Below, one piece after another: positions 45,772 to 57,660 of a stretch of DNA of 64,000 nucleotides. The position numbers and the translations under genes are program-made. Location of the stretch: the NCBI RefSeq assembly GCF_020283565.1, contig NC_060061.1, positions 31,285,362 through 31,349,361 on the forward strand, written 5' to 3'. The stretch comes from Trifolium pratense. Lineage: Eukaryota; Streptophyta; Magnoliopsida; Fabales; Fabaceae. Position 1 is the stretch's first letter, and each line of letters opens with the position of its first letter. A model generated the notes under the pieces. It saw only the letters and a program-made list of their open reading frames with translations, ran no database searches and had not been told where the DNA came from.

Positions 45772-48700
45772 TTTGCTAAAAAATTTTATAGAGACTAAAA
45801 GCAAAATTTGAAATAATTTTAAGTATGAAAAACTTATTTAACCCTAAAAAAAATATTGAGGGCGTACAAATAAATGACAAGGTGTGTTTAGTAATTCCCT
45901 TGTTAGTATGCCAAATACTTACCTTAGCCCATAAGAAAAGTATCCAGAAAAACATTACAAAGAAAGAAAACCAAAAACAAAATTATGTTTAATTGACTGA
46001 CGGTTCAATCATTAAGAACAAACAGAGGACACCGAACAAACGATAATCACAAAGAAACCAACGATTTTGCCTGAGAAATGGCGTTGCAGTGGATGATACT
46101 CACCTATGTGGTGGCTATTGAAGCTGCTGTAGCAATTCTTCTAACTCTTCCATTACCAAAGCTCATAAGGAACCGTTTGACTTCTCTTATTTCACTCATT
46201 CTTCAACCTGCGCTTTTCATTGTTCCCTTTGCTGGGTTTCAGCTCCTTGGTAATTTTTTCTGTTTTTTATGTTATGGGTCTCTTTTTTTTCATCTGAAAA
46301 TTGCTGGGTATGTGTAAAAATCGTTTCTTTTTCATGTTTTGGTTGGTGGGTGTTGTTTAAATTGTTTCAATTTTTTTACTTTTGGGGGTTTAGGGTTGAT
46401 TAATTATCCGGGTATGTGGTTGGTAGTGGAAATTTTGTTTGAATCTTTTTGAAATTTTGGATGGAACGTGTTGGTCACTAGATTTACTTTTGGGTTGGTG
46501 GTTGTGCTGAAAATTGTTTCAATTTATGAAATCGTAGGGGTTTAGTGATGATTAAGCATCTGGGTATGTGGTTGGCTGGTAGTGAAAAGTTTGAATCTTT
46601 TTTGAAATTTGTGATGGGTTTTGTTGGTGGCTGGATTCAGTTGTTGAATAGGGCTTAGATGGGTTTTATTGTTGTTGATTGGGTGGTAGGAGTTCACTAT
46701 ATGAGAAGATCGATATATGATAGGGTACTTTTGTGGGATCTACTAGTGGTGATCCTGAATTTGGATTTCTGAACTGTAATTTTAGGTTTTTTGTTAGAGT
46801 TTTTGTGTTATTTTGAAACATCGAATTCCAACATCAAAATAAATGGTTAATGTAGTTCTTTTTATCTGGTTACTTACGTTCATTGGATAGTTATTAAATA
46901 AGACTAGATATCACGACTCATTAACCTTTTACTGAGTACAATTAAGTGTGATTTAAACATCATTAAACATAATTACGTCATTGGATAGATGATAAATATA
47001 ACTAGGTGTGACAACTCATTAATCATTCATTGAATACGAACATTCCCGCAATGTGATTCTCATTCTTCCTCTCTACCCAACTTTACTTGTTTCCCATTGT
47101 CTGTTAGTTACCGGGTTTGGGACCTAGCCCAACAAATGGGTTGAATAGGGTTTAGTTGAAATTGCTTATGTGGCCAATCTATTAGTAGGAAAGGGGAGTT
47201 ATATTAGTGATAGAGATAATGAGATAATACCAACAATGAAATGGTCCTACCCTGACCCTTGCGTATGGGGGGATTTCATTCGGAGGGGAGAACCCACCTT
47301 GTGTTCCCCATAGGTTCCTCGACGTAGATTAGTCACTGCTAAATGGCGGTGGAAATTTCATACGTATAACATGATAACCAAAAAAAATTAACATAAAAAG
47401 AGATAGCGAGATAAGAGGCATTCATTATCTTTTTAGATAGAAACCATATGGTTTGGACAGAGAGAGATATTTCTCTTGTCTGATGAGTTTTTGCTCTGAG
47501 TTTACAGGGGGTTTACTTCTGTAATACATATACTCTCGATCCATACTACAATTTCTTTTTCTTTAGAAATTTGAAGTTCCTAATATCATTGCTGTTTTCA
47601 AATTTCAACGCTAAATGTAACAGCCATTTTTTTTAACCTAGCTTTTTATGACGACTGAGATGAATAATAAAAAAACCAAATTACATTATGCTGATCTTAC
47701 ATATACCACACTTAAGCTTTCTATGTTGTATGTTGGCAGATATATACTGGAAGGCTGAGCATAGGTTGATGTGTACCTCTGATGTTTGTACTGCTGCTGA
47801 GAGAGATCGATATGAGAAAACTGTAAGTAATTTTACTGATGTCAAAATAGCTTATTTGAAGAATTCATAGTTTGTATTGTAAATTGATTGATGTCACTGT
47901 ACTGCATGTGCGTAACTTTTGATAATGCTAGACCATATTTAGAAGCTTAGATTAATGATTTGAAGTATATCAGTTTACGATTTGGAACATTTTTATCCAT
48001 ATTTGGTGAAATTAAATATTTGAAAGCAATTGGTAATAAAGGTATTACATGTTCAAAACATTTGGTTGGGCTACAGCTGAAAGATTGATTCATCTTTCTT
48101 GACAAAATGAGCTTTAAGTTCTCAACCAAATAATCTGAGGCGTCGCAATAGAAAATTATAGGAGTGAGAAATGTTAGCATGTCACCGACTCACAGTACAA
48201 ACCGGCACCTGATTAGTTGGAGAATAAACAAGATACAGCGAGGTATATATACCCAACACACATTTGATTAAAGTACTTAACTAAATTTCAAATCATCAGA
48301 GCGTTCGCATTTGATTAAAGTTTAAATACATTTACTTAAGTTATTATTCACAGTTGTTTTAAAAAAAAAAATTAACAAAATATAATATTTTTTTATTCAA
48401 ACAAAAATAGTTATAAATATAAATATTTTAGTTTATAAATACGAGTCATGCTAACCAGTGCTCCTAGAACACTAATTAAATAAACTAAAAAAAAATTGCA
48501 TATAAAATGGGATTAAATAAGTTTTTAGTCCTATACATGACAAAATATTTATCATTGGTACCTAAAAGAAACTAGATAAATATTTGTCATTAATAATTAT
48601 AAATTATTACAAAAATTATAAGCAAGAGTTCGCGATGAGTCGGACTGATAAAATTAGACTTCCTTAATCATATTCAATAGAATCAAGTGAGACTTCGCGG

Positions 48701-49970
48701 TTATTTTATTACTGATTTTTTTTAAGTCACAATTACTCTAACCAGTCCGATATAAATTATTTTAAAAAAAAAGACCTTGTATTAACATATTAATAAAAAT
48801 ATAGGCATCATATTAATATATAAGTCAAACTATAAGTCACATATAATTATAAAAAACAGATCCTGTAAAAATTGCAAAATAAAATAATCCCGATTATTAA
48901 TATATGTGTATAAATGTAACTGCAGTATAAATTAAAAAAAAATTTCCCCGTGTTTTTTTTTTTTTTTTTTTGATAAGCAAAATTTATTATAAGGGAGTAC
49001 AAGGGGTACTCAAACCCTTACAACAAAGATTAGGTAATTTGAATACAAGATATTGGATCCAAACACCAACTAGAAAAAGGACAACAAGCATTACGACCAA
49101 ATCTATTATTAAACCACATCCATGAGAAAAGTTTAATAGAATCCAATAGCGCCGAAATGTCAGGAATTTCGCCCTTAAAAATGACCTTGTTACGCAACTT
49201 CCATAAGTTCCAAGTAGTTGCCAATCATACCAAGTGACGAACTCATAGTTCGCCAAATAACAAAAAATGATCAATACCTTCAGCATCCAACGTTGTCGAT
49301 AATCCTAACCATTGAAGCACTTTGCACCACACCACTTTGCTGAAGTAGCAGGAAAAGAAAAGGTGAGCTTCATCCTCTCTATGCCGCAAGCACAACACAC
49401 ATGATAGCTCAAACGGATTAGATAAAACTCCTACGAAGTAGCGCCATTCTTGTAGGCAATCTATTAAGCAAGAGCCTCCAACCAAAGACAATAATTTTAG
49501 ATGGCACATCAGATTTCCAAAGCCTCGAAAACGCTTCAGCCGCTTTGGTTTCCAACGTCAAAACCTGTTTTAATGATAGTAAAAAGGAATAACAGGACTT
49601 AACAGAAAACCTGCCGTTAGCATCCGGTATCCACCTCCAATGGTCTGGTTCAGATTCTGAACATAAAAAACCAGCAAGTAACCCGTTTAAAGCTAGTACC
49701 TGCTGCTGTTCTACATCATTTAGTGGCCCTTTCCATCTCCCTCGAAAAACTGAACCTGCACCAACCCTTTCCATTCGCTCACTAACCAAGGCATATTTGT
49801 TGACCTCCTTAACATACAAATCAGAAAATAGAGAACTGAAGGATTGTGATCCGAACCATTTAAAATTCCAGAACTCAATATTATTACCATTACCAACACG
49901 GCAACTAATATTGGACGAAAACCAGCAGTCGCTTGAATCACGTCCCCTGTTTATGATGTCTCTCCACCAA
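45772..49970 (+). repeat. Segmental duplication, copy B
   Basis: Direct repeat of 32708-37363. Similarity starts at 'aactgaaatttgct' and continues through BAP31 exons 1-2 into the LINE, with only occasional substitutions and 1-2 bp length changes apart from the insertion in copy A. Copy B continues past the breakpoint as intact LINE, so copy B is the more complete. Confidence 0.9.
46078..47822 (+). pseudogene. BAP31-like ER protein gene, exons 1-2 only (copy B)
   Basis: Exon 1 (46078-46249) ends 'VPFAGFQLL' and exon 2 (47740-47822) is identical in protein to copy A, joined in phase. The L at residue 57 is the usual family residue, so copy B looks ancestral. The intron after exon 2 carries the LINE insertion at 48955-51631. 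No exon encoding the expected third membrane segment and coiled coil was found up to 64000. The gene is broken unless a very long intron separates further exons. Confidence 0.75.
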
Positions 49971-51644
49971 AGGGATGATGGAATACGGCCCTCCAGAACT
50001 TGAGGAAACAACACAAAAGATGATAACCTCCCATATCGAAATCGAAGCAGTTCAACCCAAATCGCATCACTATGATTCAATAACCTCCACTTCCATTTAC
50101 TCAACAATGCCAAATTAAAAAGTTCAAGGTTCTTAACCCCTAATCCTCCTTTCTCCTTAGGTAAACAAACCTGTTCCCATTTAATCCAGCACACTTTTTT
50201 CTCCTCCATACCACCTCCCCAAAAAAAATTCCGCTGAATACGTTCTAAAGATTTTAAAACGCAGCGTGGAGCCTTGTAGAAAGAGAAAAAATAAAGGGGG
50301 ATACTTGCCAAAATAGAATTAATGAGAGATAAGCGGCCACCAAAAGAAAGATGTCGACTATTCCAAGAATTAAGTCGTTTAGTCATGGCATCTATCACTG
50401 GTTTCCATGTTTCCTTTCTCCGTGGATTAGCTCCTACTGGCAACCCCAGAAACTTAAAAGGAATGGCAGCCGTATTACAAGACAAAAACACAGCCCCTGC
50501 TTCAAGGAGTCTATTATCAACATTTACACCATATAATTTGCTCTTCACAAAATTGATCTTAAGACCGAAAACCAATTCGAAGCCCCGAAGTAAAGATTTG
50601 ATGGTCGATAAGTTTTCCCAACAGCCTTCTCCCATAATAATGGTGTCATCCGCAAACTGAAGCAAATGAAAGTCAAGGTTCGCATTAACTTTGAAACCTT
50701 TAAACTTACCAATAGCTGCTGCTTTGTTCATCATACCGGATAACCCTTCAGCCACAATTAAAAATAAAAAAGGGGAGAGAGGATCCCCTTGTCTCAAGCC
50801 TCGACCGACTTTAAAATCCTCCGTTGGGCTACCGTTAACCAAAATAGACATGGAGCTCTCGAAGATGCAAGCCCTCATCCATGTCATCCAAGCTGTAGAG
50901 AAACCCATTTTGATCATCATGTGATCCAAAAAGCCCCAACTGACAGTGTCATAAGCACGTTCAAAATCAACTTTGAATAACATGCAATTATCCTTTCTTC
51001 TATTAGCTAAATCGATGATTTCATTAAGCACAACAACTCCATCGAAAATCTGCCGTTGCGGGAGAAAAGCTGATTGACAAGTAGATATCAACTTCCCTAA
51101 AACTCTTTTTAACCTATTTGCCAAAATTTTTGACAAGATTTTGTACAAGCTCCCAATTAAGCAAATAGGTCGGTAGTCAAAGAGATCCTGAGGATGATCT
51201 TTTTTGGGAATAAGAGTCAGAAAAGAAGCAGTTACAGCCTTTGGAAGCCTACCATTCGCATGAAATTCTCCTAAAAAATTCATCACGTCATCTTTCACAA
51301 TCGGCCAACAAGCTTTGAAAAAATTTAAATTGAAACCGTCCGGTCCCGGACTCTTATTGCCATCACAACTCCAAATAGTATCTCTAACTTCAGATTCATC
51401 GAAAGGAGCTATAAGGACAGCATTATCTTCTACCGTTAAAGACTTACAATTAATACCTTGCAAAAAAGGTCTAGAAGTCCACTTCTCCGAAAGATGTTGA
51501 AAGAAATGCTCTTTCGTTTCCTGTTTTATAGCTTCAACTCCTTCTAACCAGTTTGATTCTTTCTTAAGTTTGACAATCTGATTTCGGCGACGGCGACCTT
51601 TAATGGTATAATGAAAAAATCGAGTATTGTCATTTCCCCGTGTT
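48942..51644 (-). mobile_element. 5'-truncated LINE with target-site duplication
   Basis: The element runs from a T run (poly-A on the minus strand, about 48952-48971) to 51631 and is flanked by the 13-bp duplication 'atttccccgtgtt' (48942-48954 and 51632-51644). It lacks ORF1 and the endonuclease domain because of 5' truncation. The insertion lies in the intron after BAP31 exon 2 and predates the segmental duplication. Confidence 0.9.
49418..51631 (-). pseudogene. LINE reverse transcriptase (ORF2) fragment
   Basis: An open frame of more than 680 codons runs from the truncated 5' edge to a stop at 49418. RT motifs in order: 'NKSPGPDGF', 'DYRPICLIGSLYKILSKILA', 'FKVDFERAYDTVSW', 'GLRQGDPLSPFLFLIVAEGL', and the catalytic 'LQFADDT' box. 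Thumb and connection sequence then leads to 'GNGNNIEFWNFKWFGSQSF'. A zf-RVT region follows ('RFSVKSCYSFLL', 'LWKSDVPSKIIVFGWRLLLN'). The chain then shifts frame: 'LCLRHREDEAHLFFSC' (49509-49243) and the C-terminal 'MATTWNLWKLRNKVIFKG' (49224-49030) are in other frames. The RT core looks intact, but truncation and frameshifts make the copy inactive. Confidence 0.92.
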
Positions 51645-52369
51645 AATTCACAAGTAAAACTATATGCTACTGTATAAATTTATTAAAGAAAAAAAACAAA
51701 CTAGAAAAAAAGTTAAATTAATCTCATGGACATGCATGGATAGATATAACATATACTCCTTCGAATAAAATAAATATAGACATGCATAAATTACAAAAAA
51801 AAAAAAAACTTTGTATTTATATATAGTTAAAAATCTATATCTTATGTTAATATATGAGTAAAAAGATAAACCATGTAAAAAAAGTATGTATAGTGTGTGT
51901 TGGAATCGGATTAAACAGCCGTCCGAGGAGGTGGACATATTTGGTTTGTTGGAGTCGATGATATTTAAGTTTTATTTATTTTTTCCGTATTCCTTATTTT
52001 AAATTATTACTCTATCCTTCTCACATTATATACTCTTTAATAAAAAATGATAAATGAAAAAAATATATTGCGAGAAATTATTGATGTATTTCAATTGTCA
52101 TAAATGTGTAAATTAGAGAATAATAAATTGAGAATAAATTTAAAATTTGAAGAAAAAAGAAGCAATTAATGTTGTATTAGAAACTTAAAATGTCAATTTT
52201 TTTAGATAAATGTTTGTCGTAAATGTGTCATTTATTGTGAGACGAAGGGAGTAATTTGATTAAGTAGGTAAATCTTTAGGTACTTTAGAGTTTGGTTGAG
52301 TAGTGGTATATATTATCCAATAGGAAAAATTTATTTAAATTTATTTTAAAATGAATTAACATAAAACTT
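51645..52369. other. AT-rich region after the LINE
   Basis: Continuation of the BAP31 intron side in copy B. No exon with BAP31 C-terminal coding potential or other gene is seen. Confidence 0.5.
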
Positions 52370-52507
52370 TTTTTTTTGTCAAATAATCTAGTGGCTAGAA
52401 TTTCACTTTTTAATCAAATAGTACCAGGGGGTTCGAACCCCGGTCTCAGCATTCTACATACAATGTCCCAATCAACTGAGCTATACTCACAGGGATAATA
52501 TATAAAA
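52358..52507 (-). mobile_element. tRNA-derived SINE
   Basis: On the minus strand: box A-like 'tagctcagttgattggga', box B 'ggggttcgaaccccc', a short body and a poly-A tail (T run 52368-52377). 'ataaaact' occurs on both sides and may be the target duplication. Confidence 0.65.
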
Positions 52508-52750
52508 CTATGTTATCTATAGAATATACGTACACAACTAAACTTTGAATGATCAGAGTATACACATTTGATTGTTACCTAAATTATTCATAGTTGTTAC
52601 AAAAAAAAATCAACAAAAATATATTATTTTCAATCATAGAAAAATAATTAAAAATGTAAATATTTTATTTCATAAATACGAGTAATGCTAACCAGTGCTA
52701 TTGGAGCATTAATTAAAAAAACTATAATATAAAATTTTTGTATAGAAAAT
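52495..52750 (+). repeat. Relative of a BAP31-intron segment
   Basis: It matches 35640-35900 (and 48247-48507) with moderate divergence, ending in the shared block 'atgctaaccagtgct'. It is an unnamed interspersed repeat. Confidence 0.5.
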
Positions 52751-52756
52751 AACACT

Positions 52757-53078
52757 GTTTACATTTTTTGAGGGTGACTACACAAATTCATAGGGGTGTC
52801 TAGGGTTCGAACTCCGATTCTTACATATAAAATGTAATGTCCTTGCCAACATAGTGTGACATAAGTGGTAGATACTTGAGTCACTTAATCATTTGGTCCT
52901 GAGTTTGATCCCGACGGAAGCATGTAGATAAGTATTTGTTTGGAGAGATCAACCCCTTAAATGAATTGCAATCACCTCAAGTGAATTAATCTTTACAGTT
53001 ACACGCAGAAAATACATTTAATTTATAAAAAAAAAAATATAACGTTATTTACCAATTGAACTAAGCTCATAAGTACTA
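52757..53078 (-). mobile_element. SINE split by a second SINE
   Basis: The minus-strand box A ('gagcttagttcaattggtaa') is at 53054-53075, but its box B ('ggagttcgaaccctag') is at 52799-52815. Between them sits a plus-strand SINE (52850-53038) with box B 'gagtttgatcccga', a conserved body ('gtagataagtatttg', 'aatctttacagttacacgca') and a poly-A tail. Diverged copies of a target duplication ('atgtccttgccaa', 'acgttatttaccaa') border the inner element. Confidence 0.55.
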
Positions 53079-53805
53079 TATCTGATTTCTTAATTGGTGC
53101 ATGAGGCACTTATTTTGCTATAAATATTATAAGAGAGAAATTTATTTATTTAATTTTTTGAAAGTAAGAGAGAAAAATGTTGGTAATAAAAAAAATAAAA
53201 ATAAAAAGAGAGAGAGAAAAAGTAGTCAGGAGAGGGATGAGTGATTGACACGAGAGAATTGAGTGATTGAAAGAAAAATCATGTGTGGAAGGCTCATGGC
53301 ATAATGATGGATCAAAGGTTAATCTAAAGCTTGATATTCATTGTCCATCATCGACCATTTGTAAGGCAAGTCCATATTAGAATTACTGAATTAGTCTATA
53401 TGTGAGACATGACATCATATCAATTGAAACAATGTAGCAAGGTTAATAGTAGTAATCATAGTATGCAGGAGGTACTGACAAAACAACATAGAACAATGGG
53501 AGGACAAAAATATATTAAGGAGATGGGAGATATTTAGAGATTGTCTAAACTAAAAAAAAAAAAAGCATGTGAATTAAATCAAATAATTTGTTCTTGAATT
53601 TACAATTTTTTCAACTTGAACTTATCTAACCACCCAAATTACTTTTGAACTTTTTTTAAAATAAAAACTTTTGACCTTTTGAGTTTATGTTATCCGAATA
53701 ATATTTAAATTTGTTTTGGTTTGGTCTAAGTGAAAAGAAATAAGCAAAAAGTGAGAAAGTTTGGGGGTTCAAAATAGGAAAAAGTAGATGTATGTATGGG
53801 AAACC
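53079..53805. other. Intergenic stretch, no gene seen
   Basis: It holds a block (53730-53790) repeated at 28040-28110, plus AG-rich and A-rich tracts. Nothing coding is recognised. Confidence 0.5.
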
Positions 53806-53813
53806 ACCATGCA

Positions 53814-54251
53814 CAGGGACGGATCTAGAAATCAATCACACGGGGGGGCGAATTTTTTTAACAATAAATAATAGAGTTAAATATATTTTTTATCCTTATA
53901 AAATAACGAGTTTTTATGTTTAGTCCTATTAAATTTTAACTTAAAATATCCTTTAAAATATTGCAGTTTGGTAAGAATAGTCTCCATTTTGAAATATTCT
54001 TACAAAAAATTGATACTTTTAGTCCTCAAAATAGTTCCTATAAAATACAAATATGGACTAAAAGTAAATTTTTTGAAGGACAAAACTTAAAAACTCATAA
54101 TTTTATAAAGACTAAAAATATATTTAACTCAAAATTATTAAATAAAATAACAATAATTTATTTAAGAGGTGTCATTAGCAACTATATGCATGTGGGAGGG
54201 GGGGGGGGGGTTGAAGCCCCTGCTTGCCCCCCCTTCAGTCCGTCGTCCCTG
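53814..54251. mobile_element. hAT-type element
   Basis: The ends 'cagggacgga' and 'tccgtcgtccctg' are flanked by the 8-bp duplication 'accatgca' (53806-53813 and 54252-54259). A smaller MITE ('agttaaatatat' and 'atatatttaact') is nested at about 53874-54130. A G11 run lies at 54200-54210. Confidence 0.85.
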
Positions 54252-54495
54252 ACCATGCATCCATGTCTGTTTCAATTGTTCTAAAAACAGATAAACAATT
54301 AAAATTAGTGGAATTCACTTTCCTCACCCAACTAAAATTTTATAGCCACTTCCTCTCTCTCTCACTCACCTCACCTTGTTAGGTAATCTCATAGCTATTT
54401 CTCCTTCTATAAGAAGGCGAAGCATCACAATAGATATTTCTCCTTCTATACCAATACATAACATCTCTCTCCTCTCCCTTCATTTTTTTATCACC

Positions 54496-55068
54496 ATGTC
54501 TCTAAAAAATTGTAAAAGAATTTTTTATGCATTCACAACAATTTTGATAACCATTTCTCTGCTCATCCTTAGTCTTTATTTTATCATCAAATCTAAACCC
54601 AGATCATTCCATCCAACAAAGCCGGAATTCTCTCTTGAACACATTGACATCCGTACATTCAATCTCTCAAGAAAATCCTTTACCTCCTATATGAAAATTC
54701 TCCTTATCTCTCACAATCCAAACATGACAATTGGCATTAAATATGATACATTTCATATTTATGCAGTTTATAAGAACAAAAAAATAACCAATGATTCAAT
54801 TTTCCCACCATTTGACCAAGGAAGATTAGAGACACAGATAATGTGATCTACTTTATATGGAAATGGTTTGGTAGTTGCACCATCCATTAGTTTTGAGTTG
54901 AGTGGAATATTCAATCGGACTCTTCAAGCTAATGGAAAGCTTAGATGGGAAAATGGTGATTGGAAGTCAGACTCATACCCGATCCTCGTTAATTGTTTCT
55001 GTCTTGTTTATTCTAAGGGAAATTCCCCTCAATTCGCTCAATTTCAGGAATGCAGAGTTTCTATGTGA
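54496..55068 (+). pseudogene. NDR1/HIN1-like (LEA_2) protein with in-frame TGA, copy 1
   Basis: ATG at 54496 ('MSLKNCKRIFYA') follows a CT-rich leader. Residues about 10-31 form a membrane anchor ('FTTILITISLLILSLYFII'). The LEA_2/NHL region follows, with the family hallmark 'HNPNMTIGIKYD'. After 116 codons the frame meets TGA (54844-54846). The same frame then continues 'STLYGNGLVVAPSISFELSG', 'GKLRWENGDWKSDSYP' and ends at 55066-55068. Without the stop it would be about 190 residues, close to normal NHL length. Proteins of this family sit in the plasma membrane and many respond to pathogens or stress (family knowledge). It would be a truncated 116-residue protein or a pseudogene. A splice or readthrough rescue is not evident. 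Confidence 0.8.
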
Positions 55069-55465
55069 TTGTTTTACTGTTTTCCTCTGTGCCGCCATTG
55101 TCTTATTGAATATGTAATTCCGCCATTGTATTGTCTAGTATTCCAAATTATGCAGCAGGTAGTTCTACTTCAATATGTAATTCTAATAGCTGTGTTCCAG
55201 CTCTTATTTAATGGAAGTTGTTTGAATTTCAAATAAACTGATTTGTTTTAGCCAAATTGCCCCACAAAATATGTAATTCTGGCTAAAACAAATCATATTA
55301 TTTGAAATTCAAACAACTTCCATTAAATAAGAGCTGGAACACAGCTATTAGAATTACATATTGAAGTAGAACTACCTGCTACATAATTTGGAAAACTAGA
55401 CAATACAATGGCGGAATTACATATTCAATAAGACAATGGCGGCACAGAGGAAAACAGTAAAACAA

Positions 55466-56038
55466 TCACATAGAAACTTTACATTCCTGAAATTGAGCGA
55501 ATTGAGGGGAATTTCCCTTAGAATAAACAACACAGAAACAATTAACGAGGATCGGGTATGGGTCTGACTTCCAATCACCATTTTCCCATCTAAGCTTTCC
55601 ATTAGCTTGAAGAGTCAGATTGAATATTCCACTCAACTCAAAACTAATGGATGGTGCAACTACCAAACCATTTCCATATAAAGTAGATCACATTATCTTT
55701 GTCTCTAATCTTTCTTGGTCAAATGGTGGGAAAATTGAATCATTGGTTATTTTTTTGTTCTTATAAACTGCATAAATATGAAATGTATCATATTTAATGC
55801 CAATTGCCATGTTTGGATTGTGAGAGATAAGGAGAATTTTCATATAGGAGGTAAATGATTTTCTTGAGAGATTGAATGTACGGATGTCAATGTGTTCAAG
55901 AGAGAAATCGGGCTTTGTTGGATGGAATGATCTGGGTTTAGATTTGATGATAAAATAAAGACTAAGGATGAGCAGAGAAATGGTTATCAAAATTGTTGTG
56001 AATGCATAAAAAATTCTTTTACAATTTTTTAGAGACAT
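55466..56038 (-). pseudogene. NDR1/HIN1-like (LEA_2) protein with in-frame TGA, copy 2
   Basis: Mirror copy of 54496-55068: start at 56038, TGA at 55690-55688 in the same codon, end at 55468-55466. It differs by about eight residues over about 190 (for example D for E in 'PTKPDFSLEH', A for T in 'NPNMAIGIKYD', K for R in 'QECKVSM'). The anchor and hallmark motif are intact. The shared stop means the mutation came before the inverted duplication or was spread by conversion. Its leader has lost about 12 nt before the ATG relative to copy 1. Confidence 0.8.
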
Positions 56039-56200
56039 GGTGATAAAAAAATGAAGGGAGCTGTATTGGTATAGAAGGAGAAATAGTTATTGTGATGCTT
56101 CGCCTTCTGCAGTAATAATTTTTTTTAATAGTTTATTTCTCAAAATAATTTTTTTAACATATTCTGAAAATTTGTTTGGCTTTGAGTTCGACCTGATAAA

Positions 56201-56562
56201 CAGTAGCGGAGCCAGGGGTGGTTAGGCAGGGTCATGGCCCACCCCAAAAAATTGGAAATTACCTGAATATCCTTATACATATATAAAATTATAAGTATAT
56301 GCTACATATATGTTGGACGTGTTAAAATTGCAGACAAGTTAAGTTGGCCGGGTGGTTAAGTGGTATTTGTGTAGTAAATTGGCTTGAGTTCGAGTCCTTG
56401 CTACTGTGTTTTTTTTTTAATTTATTTCTTTTGATGTTTTTTTTTTTTTTTTTTTCTGTTTTTTCTTTAAAAAATCAATTTTATTGTGTAAAAAACCACA
56501 CAAATCAAGATGAAATTAAAGCAAGCCACTAAATTAATCATATTATTTTTGTAAAATTAGCT

Positions 56563-56629
<67 letters not shown>

Positions 56630-56906
56630 CTTTCTCGTTAACTTTTTGTGTGAACACAATTTTTATCAATAAAAAATAATTATTCTCTTTTGATTAATAT
56701 TATTTATTTTTATTATATCATTTTTCTTTTATTATATATGTAATATAACAAAAAATATAATTTTTTGTTGATCAATTTTATGAAAGTATTCATTCAAACT
56801 TAATTATTAATTCTTTTGAGTCACTTGTACACGTTAATATTATCTTAAGGTACACACTTTAATTTTTGAATGACAAACTTTTTTTTAACGGAGCAAACTT
56901 AAATTG

Positions 56907-56959
<53 letters not shown>

Positions 56960-57025
56960 TTATTTAATTTATATGTTCTAATTTTTAGCGGCCCATCCAA
57001 AAATAAAATCCTGGCTCCGCCACCG
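56201..57025. mobile_element. hAT-type element with 'CAGTAGCGGAGCCAGG' end
   Basis: The ends 'cagtagcggagccagg' and 'cctggctccgccaccg' are inverted, with the 8-bp duplication 'ctgataaa' (56193-56200, 57026-57033). It contains a tRNA-like head at 56347-56397 ('ggttaagtggt', 'gagttcgagtccttg') and two (AT)n tracts (56567-56626, 56911-56953). No transposase is present. Confidence 0.88.
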
Positions 57026-57033
57026 CTGATAAA

Positions 57034-57660
57034 GCCCCACTTTCAACATGATGTTTCAGTTGTGGGGTCAGTCAATTTTCATAGTTAATCAGAAATTTTG
57101 GGCCATTTGAAATCTTCTCAAGCTCTCTGTTCTGACCAAAATGCCTTAAGAAAGAATTCAGAATTTATAATTTGAAATTATGTAATTTTGAAATGTATCT
57201 TTCGAACCTAAGTTATGTATAGAAAGCTTGAGTTGTTGAACAAAAATGCTTTAAAAAGTTGAATTTAGAATGTAAGTTCCGTAGTGTTTTTTATTTATTT
57301 AAATTGTGTCAAATTCAATGCCAAAATGAATACCAAGTGGAATAACATGCCTTAAAATGAATAACTAAAAACAACTAGATTACCGTAAAAAAGAAAAACT
57401 AAAGACAACTAAATACATGATAAGTTAGTCTTTACCTTTCATTAAAGGATTTTTGAAATTGATCAACAATGATCAGTTATCTAATGTAGGAGAAATTAAC
57501 AACGATTCCGGTAAGTTTGACCAAGTTAACTCGATGTAGATTTTTTTTCTCCTGTTTATCATAAAACGAGTTTATAACCGATTTAACGAATTTTTAATTC
57601 CTAAAAACGTTGAATCGGACAATTTTATGAGTTAAAAAGCGATTTTAACAACCATACTTT
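57034..57660. other. Intergenic stretch, no gene seen
   Basis: AT-rich DNA without recognised features. Confidence 0.5.

Larger units (their letters stand above)
54411..56108. repeat. Near-perfect palindrome of an NHL gene (arms about 850 bp)
   Basis: 'agaaggcgaagcatcacaat' at 54411 is mirrored at 56089-56108. The two arms meet near 55260-55285 around 'ccaaattgccccacaaaat', so there is almost no spacer. Each arm holds one complete NHL reading unit with leader and 3' flank, tail to tail. Confidence 0.92.

Noticed and set aside
49418..51631. Group II intron or retroviral reverse transcriptase
   Set aside because: The motif order, zf-RVT tail, poly-A and 13-bp target duplication fit a plant LINE.
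54844..54846. The NHL TGA as part of a small intron
   Set aside because: Nearest GT...AG pairs give introns of about 30 nt, too short for plants, and would not keep the conserved residues in frame.
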